Below are positions 9,586 through 17,237 of a stretch of 64,000 bases of DNA, one piece after another. Position 1 is the stretch's first letter. The number at the start of each line of letters is the position of its first letter. This DNA is from an uncultured Cellvibrio sp. GTDB lineage: Bacteria; Pseudomonadota; Gammaproteobacteria; Pseudomonadales; Cellvibrionaceae. Position numbers and translations under genes: made by a program. The stretch covers positions 217,982-281,981 of the forward strand of contig CAMLKG010000001.1 of assembly GCA_946480695.1 (NCBI GenBank). The letters are read 5' to 3'. The notes beneath the pieces were generated by a model that was given only the letters and a program-made list of their open reading frames with translations, was not told where the DNA came from and ran no database searches.

Positions 9586-11451
9586 TTAATTTTTTAATTG
9601 CAAAACCAGCGATTCCAGCGGGGCCAATTTAATTCCCATCTGTGCACCCCCGCCTTGTACCCTGAGCGTTAATTGCTGTTTGCTGCCCAAACGCGATTGA
9701 AATTGATATTCCGGTTTTTCGAGTTGCCATTGCGTAACCAGGTCCGCACTTAACTGCAAATTAAATTCCCGCGCTTCGGTTGCACTGAAGTTACTGATGA
9801 CCAACCATTGTTGCTGTGCGTTCCAGCGCGCGAAAGCGAACAGTTTTCCATCGTACCCCGGCGTGCGCAACCGATTCAGGCTGTGCAATTCATGGTAGCT
9901 GCCACTGAATCCGGGCTCCCTTGAGAGCTTAAGCAATTGCCGATAAAACTCGCGCAGGGATTTTTCCGCCGGCGTGGATTGTCCACCATCAAACTTGCCG
10001 CCGTTCATATAACGCTGGTGCGCAGGTACGCCAGCATAATCAAATATGCTGGTGCGCGATGCGCTGCCGAAACCGGAGTTCAAACTGGCAGCCTCACCCA
10101 CTTCCTGGCCAAAATAAACCATCGTCAGTGAGCGGCTGACCAAGGCGGAAACAACCATCGCCGGTTTTGCTTTTTCCGCACTGCCTGCAAATTCCGGGCT
10201 GGCGATGCGTTGCTCATCGTGGTTTTCCAAAAAGTGCAGCATATGTTCTTCGATGTCACTCGCAGCAGCTTGCACCCTAACAATCAAATCGGTTTCCGCT
10301 CGCCCCTGGATAATGTCTTTCAACCCATCGTATAAATCCACTTTGTCATAGAGATAATCCATCTTCCCGATGTGAAGGTAATTGCGATATTCCCTGGGAT
10401 TGTAAACTTCCGCCAATAAAAATGCGTTTGGATTCTGTTGCTTGATCGCTGAATTCAAATAACTCCAAAATTCCACCGGGACCATTTCCGCCATATCAAA
10501 ACGGAATCCATCCACGCCTTTATCCAGCCAATACCCGGCGATTTGCCGGAATTTAACCCAGGAATCGGGAACTGATTTACCTTGCCAAAATTGCGCGTGG
10601 ATTTTCGCATCATGCTGGGCATAGCTGGCCGGCAACGCGGGAAAGTCGCGACGGCCATCCGGGTGTACACCGTAATTGATTTTTACGGTTTCATACCAGT
10701 CGTCAAACCCCGGTTGCGGCAGCCGTGAACCATTACCTGTCCACTTGGCCGGGTTTTCGTAAAATTTTCCGTCGCTGAGGGGATGCGCTTCGCCGCCCAA
10801 CGGGCGATAACCATTTTGTGCCACAGGGACTTTAAACGGCACACCAACCACATAATAAAAATTATTATCGCGCGCGTACTCCACGCGCGTGTCGTCCCGC
10901 GCACCAAAATCTTCAACACCCGCTGGCCGGCTAATAGAATGGTAAGCGCGCGCGACATGGTTGGGTACTATATCGATAATGACCTTCATTCCCTGCGCAT
11001 GGGTACGTGCAATCAAGGCTTCAAATTCTTGCAGGCGCTTTGCCGGATCAACAGCAAGGTCGGGGTTGACGTTGTAATAATCTTTTACCGCATAGGGCGA
11101 TCCCGCGCGACCTTTTACCACATCCGGGTCGTCATTACTGATTCCATACGCGCTGTAATCGCGAATAACCGCATGGTGCGGCACTCCCGTGTACCACACA
11201 TGGGTTACACCCAATTCCTTGATGGATTTAAGCGCAGCCTTATCAATATCATTAAATTTTCCCACACCGTTTTCTTCAACAGTCCCCCAGGGTTTATTGG
11301 TTGTATTTTTATTGCCATACAGGCGCGTAAAAATTTGATAAACCACAGGCTTGCTTTGCATACCCGTTGTCCCCGAACCCGGTGGATGACCGATTGAAGA
11401 ACAGGCCGTTAGTAAACATGCGGCGCTGCAAATTAATAATCTGGTATTCAT
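9586..11451 (-). CDS. GH13 alpha-amylase lipoprotein
   Basis: Endo-acting alpha-amylase, membrane-anchored. The 621-residue protein has a lipoprotein signal with lipobox LLTAC (Cys at residue 17). The GH13 barrel follows, with IDIVPNHVAR, nucleophile candidate D319 (GFRFDMAEMVP), acid/base E348 (LLAEVYNPREY) and D412 (LENHDEQRI); a C-terminal beta domain ends the protein. The ATG at 11451 has AGGA 7 bases upstream. Serine follows the lipidated cysteine, which under the Asp+2 rule favours the outer membrane. It follows the GH97 gene by 53 bases, with a hairpin in the gap. No operator precedes it, so it is probably expressed from upstream genes. Confidence 0.92.
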   Translation of the reverse strand: MNTRLLICSAACLLTACSSIGHPPGSGTTGMQSKPVVYQIFTRLYGNKNTTNKPWGTVEENGVGKFNDIDKAALKSIKELGVTHVWYTGVPHHAVIRDYSAYGISNDDPDVVKGRAGSPYAVKDYYNVNPDLAVDPAKRLQEFEALIARTHAQGMKVIIDIVPNHVARAYHSISRPAGVEDFGARDDTRVEYARDNNFYYVVGVPFKVPVAQNGYRPLGGEAHPLSDGKFYENPAKWTGNGSRLPQPGFDDWYETVKINYGVHPDGRRDFPALPASYAQHDAKIHAQFWQGKSVPDSWVKFRQIAGYWLDKGVDGFRFDMAEMVPVEFWSYLNSAIKQQNPNAFLLAEVYNPREYRNYLHIGKMDYLYDKVDLYDGLKDIIQGRAETDLIVRVQAAASDIEEHMLHFLENHDEQRIASPEFAGSAEKAKPAMVVSALVSRSLTMVYFGQEVGEAASLNSGFGSASRTSIFDYAGVPAHQRYMNGGKFDGGQSTPAEKSLREFYRQLLKLSREPGFSGSYHELHSLNRLRTPGYDGKLFAFARWNAQQQWLVISNFSATEAREFNLQLSADLVTQWQLEKPEYQFQSRLGSKQQLTLRVQGGGAQMGIKLAPLESLVLQLKN

Positions 11452-11465
11452 GTTTTTTCCTGGCG

Positions 11466-11489
11466 AGCCATGGACAATGGTCCATGGCT
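11466..11489 (-). other. intercistronic perfect hairpin (10-base arms, CCATGG core)
   Basis: AGCCATGGAC and GTCCATGGCT flank a 4-base loop, between the stop of the GH97 gene and the Shine-Dalgarno of the amylase gene. No T-tract follows on the minus strand. It could modulate relative expression of the two genes by transcript processing, or could mask the ribosome site. Confidence 0.6.
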
Positions 11490-11504
11490 ATAGATTCCGC
11501 GCGA

Positions 11505-13586
11505 TCAGGGAAGCGCTTTAAAACGAATGGCGACACCACCGCTGGTGGCTAATGTGAATTTCAACCTATCGGTGGACCGCACAATTTTTTTCTCAATCAC
11601 CATATCGTAGGGATTGGTTTTCCATTCAGCGGTGGGACCATCGCGATAAATTTGTGCTTCGTATTTTTTTCCGCGCGCGAGGAAATCCAGCGGAATCCTT
11701 AACTCCCGTGAGCGCTCATCGGTAATTGCCCCTAAAAACCAATCTTCACTATTACGCTCTTGCCGCGCGATTACCGCGAAATCCCCGACTTCACCGGCGA
11801 GCGCCCTGGAAACTTCCCAATCTGTGGGCACATCCATAATGAATTGGAAACCGGGTTTAATGGTTGTGCCGTCTTTTTCCAGATAATTTTCAATTAAATC
11901 CGCTGCCATTTGTATCGGGCTGTAAATAACAACGTAGAGTGCTAATTCTTTGGCGAGTGTGGATTGCACGCGGTTCTCCGCAGCCAACCCAAAGGGCGCC
12001 AAATTAAAAATCCCCGGTGTGTAATCCATAGGTCCTGCAAGCATCCGCGTATAAGGCAACATGACGGTGTGCTCAGGAGGATTGGGCGGTGAACCCCAAG
12101 CGTTATATTCCTGGCCGCGCGCGCCCTCGCGTGCAATCCAGTTGGGGTATGTGCGGCGCAAGCCGGTATCTTTAATCGGCTCATGGGTATTGATACTGAT
12201 ATGGCGCTCCGCCGCTTCGGTGACTGAGCGCAGGTATTCGCCAACCATAAATTGGCCATCGTGCCATTCATTGCGCGCTATGCCGTTGTCATCGATGCGT
12301 TTGGCTTTACCGCCATCGGCAACGTAACCGGTTTTCACCTGGGTTACGCCGTGTTTTTTATAAAGGTCAAATGCACCATCCATTTGGTTTTTATAATTGG
12401 TCACCGCGCCGGATGTTTCGTGGTGGCCGATGAGGCGCACACCCTTGCTTAAACCGTAGCGGGTTATTTCGGCAATATCGAAATCCTGGTAGGGTTTAGT
12501 GAAACTGAAAATATCGCCGTTGTTATACCAATCGCCATCCCAACCTTCGTTCCAGCCCTCCACCAATACGCCGTCAAAACCATATTTTGCCGCGAAGTCC
12601 ATATAGCGTTTGGTATTTGCAGTGGTTGCGCCGTGCGTTGGGCCTGAGCCCCAGGTATTGGCGCCAACGTGCATGCCCCACCAGATGCCGATATATTTAC
12701 CCGGCTTTACCCAACTCACATCCCCGAGTTTATTCGGCTCGTTTAAATTCAGCACCAAACTGGAATTAATTAAACCCGCTGCGCTATCCGCTACCTGGAT
12801 AGTGCGCCAGGGCGAATGGAAACCCAATCGGGTTTTTACTTTTATGCCGTCATACCAAGGTGTTAAATCCGCCTTTAATACACCATCGCGTTGCTGGTCC
12901 AGTGTCATAGCAGCGTAATCCGTCAGCGCCGCCTCATGGATGCTTAGGTGCACGCCCGATGGCAATTTCACGGTGAATGGTGTGTGTGCCCGATCCAGCG
13001 CCTTTACCGGTGTGGTGTTGTATAAAAATTCATAGCGATTCCAATTGCGCGACGGAATCCACCAGGCAATGGTTTTCCCGGGATCGGGAATAATGAATTC
13101 AGTTTTCTCATCGACAATGTCGATGGTTTTTTCACGCTTTTTACTTTTATTTTTCACCAAGCTTTTTTGGTCGGGGACTTCATAGCGAAAGCCAAGGCCA
13201 TCGTTAAACAGGCGAACGCGTAGCTTGATGGTTTTGTTACCCTCGCCCGTATCCGTAAATGTTACCAGCAATTCATTATGGTGATCGCGCATTACGCGCT
13301 GCTCACCCCAGGGTTGTTCCCACGTGGAATCGTTACTGGACCTTGCCTGGTCGGCAATTTTTAAATCGCGGACAAAACCATCAATGTCTTTAAACTCCAA
13401 ACCCAGGCGCGAGGGTTTTATAACTTCCTGCCCACGAAACGTCACTGAATAGGTTGGAACACCATTATCGTCCGCCAGGGTAAAACGGATTTTCCCGTCC
13501 GGCGATTGTTGTGACACGCTCGTTGCGTAGAGCGGCGCACTGGCCAGCGCCAGTGCGAGTGTAAAGATTAAATGGTTGGATTTCAT
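11505..13586 (-). CDS. GH97 alpha-glucosidase (SusB-like)
   Basis: Periplasmic alpha-glucosidase that releases glucose from imported malto-oligosaccharides. The 693 residues match the usual size of GH97 enzymes. A signal peptide ends near SAPLYA. The N-terminal beta-supersandwich is followed by the barrel with GIWWGMHVGANTWG, VLVEGWNEGWDGDW, THEPIKDTGLRRTYPN and EGARGQEYNAW. In the inverting branch of the family (SusB) the glutamates in these last three motifs act as base and acid and hold calcium, and all are present here. ATG at 13586 is preceded by AGAGA. It lies 30 bases after the second SusA-like gene, in the same orientation. Confidence 0.93.
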   Translation of the reverse strand: MKSNHLIFTLALALASAPLYATSVSQQSPDGKIRFTLADDNGVPTYSVTFRGQEVIKPSRLGLEFKDIDGFVRDLKIADQARSSNDSTWEQPWGEQRVMRDHHNELLVTFTDTGEGNKTIKLRVRLFNDGLGFRYEVPDQKSLVKNKSKKREKTIDIVDEKTEFIIPDPGKTIAWWIPSRNWNRYEFLYNTTPVKALDRAHTPFTVKLPSGVHLSIHEAALTDYAAMTLDQQRDGVLKADLTPWYDGIKVKTRLGFHSPWRTIQVADSAAGLINSSLVLNLNEPNKLGDVSWVKPGKYIGIWWGMHVGANTWGSGPTHGATTANTKRYMDFAAKYGFDGVLVEGWNEGWDGDWYNNGDIFSFTKPYQDFDIAEITRYGLSKGVRLIGHHETSGAVTNYKNQMDGAFDLYKKHGVTQVKTGYVADGGKAKRIDDNGIARNEWHDGQFMVGEYLRSVTEAAERHISINTHEPIKDTGLRRTYPNWIAREGARGQEYNAWGSPPNPPEHTVMLPYTRMLAGPMDYTPGIFNLAPFGLAAENRVQSTLAKELALYVVIYSPIQMAADLIENYLEKDGTTIKPGFQFIMDVPTDWEVSRALAGEVGDFAVIARQERNSEDWFLGAITDERSRELRIPLDFLARGKKYEAQIYRDGPTAEWKTNPYDMVIEKKIVRSTDRLKFTLATSGGVAIRFKALP

Positions 13587-13616
13587 TTTTTGTCGTTCTC
13601 TGCGGTAAGGTTGTGT

Positions 13617-15482
13617 TTATCGCAACTCAAGTACAAACGAGGACCTGGCGGGTAATGACAGGGATTTATCCAGCGTGATTTTTTTATTTCCCAATACCTC
13701 AATCGCTGTGCCGGCGCCTTCCAATAATGAATCAAAGCGCTGTAAATCCAGTGTTTTTTCTTGTTTATTTTTGTTGAGTATCACCATGACTTTTTTATCA
13801 CCCAGGTAACGAAAATAAACATATATTCCATCGACAGGGGCGAAATGCTGCAATTTTCCTTGATGGATAACAGTGGATTGCTTACGCCAGTTGAGCAAGG
13901 TTTTAATAAATTGTTGCGCGTCTTTTTCTTGTGTCCCCAATCCTTTGCCGGTAAAGGCACTTTTACTGTCACCTTTCCAACCGCCGGGCATATCGGCGCG
14001 CACCGCACCGTCATCGCGTTCTTTCGGGCTGGTCAGCAGTACTTCGGAACCGTAATAGAATTGCGGGATACCGCGCATGGTTGCCATATACACCATCGCC
14101 ATTTTGAACAAATCCAGATCCTCATTGAGCACCGAATAAATACGCGAGGTGTCATGGTTTTCCGGAAATATCACCAAATTAAACGGATCGGGATAAATGT
14201 GATCATTGGCGAGCGTTTCATATAAGCGGATCACCCCGGTGCCCCAGGATTCGTCTTCACTTAATGCAGTTCGCAACGCATCATGAATGGGGAAATCCAT
14301 CATGCTGGTCATGTAAGGAATATGCCCACTGGGATTTTTTTTACCTTTTTGCCAATGCGCCACGATCGCGGGGTTACTGCTCCACTCCTCACCGACCATA
14401 TTGAAATGCGGATATTCCTCCATAATGGTTTTCGCCCACTGCGACAGGAATTCGGTATCGGAATAACCGTAAGTGTCTTCGCGCACGCCGCTCAAGCCGG
14501 CATATTCGATCCACCAAAGGGTGTTCTGGATCAGGTACTTCGCCATGTGGGGGTTGCGCTGGTTTAAATCCGGCATGCTCGGCACAAACCAGCCGCTCAC
14601 GAATAATTCCTTATCGGCGGGCGCCGCGTAAGGGTCTTGTACCACGGTGCGACGGTGGGAGGTTTCGGTGTAATTGCTTTGGAAATTCAACCAGTCCTGT
14701 TCCGGCAAATCAGCCATCCACCAATGTTTGGAACCTATATGGTTGAGCACAATATCCTGGATAACCCCAATGCCTTTTTGCCTGGCCTTGTGCACAAAAT
14801 GTTTAAAATCGTCATTGGTGCCAAAGCGGGCATCGGTTAAATATAAATCGGTGGCCGCATAGCCGTGGTAGGAGTATTCGGGCTGGTTATTTTCAGTCAA
14901 TGGATTGGGCCAGATTTGGGTAAACCCCATGTTCGCGATGTAATCCAAATGCTGTGTCATACCCGCGAGGTCACCCCCATGGCGGCCACCCTTAAAATCC
15001 CGCCGGGGCTGCTCGGTTAAACCGGGCACTGCATCGTTGGCCGGGTTGCCATTGGCAAACCGGTCAGGCGTAATTAAATAAATTGCATCCTTTGCACTAA
15101 ATCCCTGGCGATTGGCCGAATTTTTTTCACGCGGATACAACGCATAAATGAACCGGCTTTTTTCTTCGCCATCCACCATAAAGCGGATCGGAAATTTGCC
15201 CGCTTTTGCGCTCGCGCCAATATCCAGCGTTACAAATAAATAATTGGGGCTATCGGCTTTCTCCACACCGATCACCTTAACCCCCGGATAATCAACCATC
15301 ACAGCGGCGCTGCCAATGTTGTCGCCATGGGCCATCAATTCTATTTGATGGTATTTCATTCCCACCCACCAGTTGGCGGGCTCCAGGTGTTTGATCCCGT
15401 AATCCTGTGCCAGGATTTGCAGGGGAAATAATAAAAACAGGAAAATACCGCCCAGGTATTTACGCAAACTTGGGTTGACCAT
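13617..15482 (-). CDS. GH13 neopullulanase/cyclomaltodextrinase-like enzyme (SusA-like), copy 2
   Basis: Periplasmic GH13 dextrin hydrolase of 621 residues, paralogous to the protein encoded at 6474-8315 along its whole length (both have LEP-x-x-WWVGMK, FSAKDA-x-YL-x-TPDRFANG and GGRHGGD or VGRHGGD). Signal peptide ends near LQILAQ. Catalytic candidates are D336 (GVREDTYGYSD), E365 (MVGEEW) and D444 (ENHDTSRIYS). ATG at 15482 has GAGGGA 7 bases upstream. It is followed within 30 bases by the GH97 gene and preceded within 45 bases by the halogenase-like gene, so halogenase, this gene, GH97 and amylase form one probable operon. Confidence 0.92.
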   Translation of the reverse strand: MVNPSLRKYLGGIFLFLLFPLQILAQDYGIKHLEPANWWVGMKYHQIELMAHGDNIGSAAVMVDYPGVKVIGVEKADSPNYLFVTLDIGASAKAGKFPIRFMVDGEEKSRFIYALYPREKNSANRQGFSAKDAIYLITPDRFANGNPANDAVPGLTEQPRRDFKGGRHGGDLAGMTQHLDYIANMGFTQIWPNPLTENNQPEYSYHGYAATDLYLTDARFGTNDDFKHFVHKARQKGIGVIQDIVLNHIGSKHWWMADLPEQDWLNFQSNYTETSHRRTVVQDPYAAPADKELFVSGWFVPSMPDLNQRNPHMAKYLIQNTLWWIEYAGLSGVREDTYGYSDTEFLSQWAKTIMEEYPHFNMVGEEWSSNPAIVAHWQKGKKNPSGHIPYMTSMMDFPIHDALRTALSEDESWGTGVIRLYETLANDHIYPDPFNLVIFPENHDTSRIYSVLNEDLDLFKMAMVYMATMRGIPQFYYGSEVLLTSPKERDDGAVRADMPGGWKGDSKSAFTGKGLGTQEKDAQQFIKTLLNWRKQSTVIHQGKLQHFAPVDGIYVYFRYLGDKKVMVILNKNKQEKTLDLQRFDSLLEGAGTAIEVLGNKKITLDKSLSLPARSSFVLELR

Positions 15483-15527
15483 AGAAATCCCTCGATATAA
15501 ATATTTATTTTTTGTTGTAGCGTGCCC

Positions 15528-17072
15528 TTATGCGGACACCGCCCTGGTTGCCGGCGTGGCCCATTGCGCCAGTTGTTGGCGATGGGGTTTAAAATTCATA
15601 CCGCAGCGCTGGATAAAATTGCCGATTTTTTCCAGGTTATATTTATGTGCCAGTTCATTGCCTGGTTTCAATTGTTCCGGCGTGGGGTAGATGCCGTAAC
15701 CGGCCAGCAGGCAATGCCAGGAAATACTGGGGTAATAGCAATCGATTTTCTGGCGATCCAATTCATCGCTTAAATTCTTGCCGCCGACCCAGGTATGCAA
15801 TATTGCCCGCAGCGAATCGGATACTTTTTCATTGCGGCCATTTTCAACCCAGTAATCAGTATCTTTGCGCGAGTTAACACGGTAATGGCAAACAATATAA
15901 TCACGTACCGCTTCAAAACGCGTATTAATACTCGCATTAAATTCGTCGCGCTTTTGGTCGGTGAATTGTCCCGCTTCATAACAATCGATAAAGCCTTGCA
16001 CCGTTTCCTGCACCAAATGCAGGGCGGTGGCTTCCAATGGTTCAATAAAACCTTGCGCCAAGCCAACCGCCACACAATTTTTTGCCCAGTGTTGTTCAAC
16101 ACGCCCCACATTCATTTGCAAGTGCCGTGCGGCCACATCCGAATCGAGCAGGCCCAAATGCGCGCGCAGTTCGGTTTCAGCCTGGTCTTTAGTGCAGAAG
16201 TGCGATGAATATACATAACCATTGCCGACGCGACTGGTGAGCGGGATAGCCCAGGCCCAACCATACTTCAACGCCGTGGAAATAGTTTGCGACTCGATGT
16301 GTTCACCCAGGGCTGTTGGCATGACCACCGCCGAGGTATTGAACAGGTTTTCACCGAAGGATTTGAATCGTACTTTCAACGTTTTTTGAATCAGTAATCC
16401 GGCAAACCCTGAACAATCAATAAAAATATCACCGGCAATCGTTTCGCCGGCTTCGGTAGTTACGCTGGCAATTTCACCCTGCGCATTGAGGTTTACCTGG
16501 TTAACGGTGGCCTCCCTATGGATCACACCGCGACTGACCGCTTTGCGGCCCAGGAATTTTCCCAGCAAGGTGGAATCAAAGTGATAGCCGTAATTAATTT
16601 CAAACGGAAAATTTTCGCTGGCGACGGGTGCCAGCTTTTGTTTGGCCAGGTAACTGGCCAGAAAAAAATGATCGGGATGGCCCTCGACATCAATACCCTT
16701 GCGGCGCACAAAACTGTTATGGAAAAAGCCGGGGGCGGTGTAATCATCCGGCTGGGCGGGAAAGGGATGGAAATAACTGGTGAAACCGGGAATTACCGAC
16801 CAATTGCGAAAACTGATACCCGCTTTATAGGTCGCATTGCATTCCGGCATCCACTCCGCTTCTTCGATGCCGAGTGAATCCATAAATCCCTTTAATTGCG
16901 GCGTTGAACCTTCCCCGACACCGATGATGCCAATTTGGGGAGATTCCAGCAGGCAAATATCAGCGCAGGATTTACCCCAGCGGGCAACCAGTAAATTTGC
17001 TGCCATCCAGCCTGCGGTACCGCCACCGACTATGATTATTTTCTTTTTTCCAGGAGCTTGGGGATTCATCAT
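15528..17072 (-). CDS. tryptophan-halogenase-like flavoprotein
   Basis: Homologue of FADH2-dependent halogenases such as PrnA, RebH and BrvH. The 514-residue protein has the N-terminal dinucleotide fold IIIVGGGTAGWMAA and the WxWxIP motif (WAWAIP, 272-277) typical of halogenases. It keeps the active-site lysine (K83 in ECNATYK) and glutamate (E347 in EPLEAT), though alanine follows the glutamate where PrnA/RebH have serine. No signal peptide is seen, so it is cytoplasmic. It sits directly downstream of a TonB receptor and upstream of starch hydrolases. Such pairing with TonB receptors is known in several proteobacteria, but substrate and role there are unclear. A flavin reductase partner is not visible nearby. 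Whether it halogenates anything is unknown. Confidence 0.88.
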   Translation of the reverse strand: MMNPQAPGKKKIIIVGGGTAGWMAANLLVARWGKSCADICLLESPQIGIIGVGEGSTPQLKGFMDSLGIEEAEWMPECNATYKAGISFRNWSVIPGFTSYFHPFPAQPDDYTAPGFFHNSFVRRKGIDVEGHPDHFFLASYLAKQKLAPVASENFPFEINYGYHFDSTLLGKFLGRKAVSRGVIHREATVNQVNLNAQGEIASVTTEAGETIAGDIFIDCSGFAGLLIQKTLKVRFKSFGENLFNTSAVVMPTALGEHIESQTISTALKYGWAWAIPLTSRVGNGYVYSSHFCTKDQAETELRAHLGLLDSDVAARHLQMNVGRVEQHWAKNCVAVGLAQGFIEPLEATALHLVQETVQGFIDCYEAGQFTDQKRDEFNASINTRFEAVRDYIVCHYRVNSRKDTDYWVENGRNEKVSDSLRAILHTWVGGKNLSDELDRQKIDCYYPSISWHCLLAGYGIYPTPEQLKPGNELAHKYNLEKIGNFIQRCGMNFKPHRQQLAQWATPATRAVSA

Positions 17073-17161
17073 TTTTATCTCTTTGCATAGCTCTATTCAG
17101 CGACATCCGTCGATGGGTTTTGCTTTCCAGTATAGATGGCTCACTGACCTACCCGCTGAAT

Positions 17162-17199
17162 AAAAAAGCCGCTGACAAATGACTTGCAGCGGCTTTTTT
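17162..17199 (-). terminator. intrinsic terminator after the TonB receptor gene
   Basis: Stem of 13 bases (AAAAAAGCCGCTG with CAGCGGCTTTTTT) around a 12-base loop. Reading on the minus strand, the GC-rich stem ends in a run of T, 40 bases past the receptor stop and before the halogenase gene. It would separate or attenuate transcription between them. The hairpin is symmetrical, so it could also act on the plus strand. Confidence 0.8.
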
Positions 17200-17237
17200 T
17201 ACCAACCGGCAAGGTTACCGGCTGTACACAGAACCCA

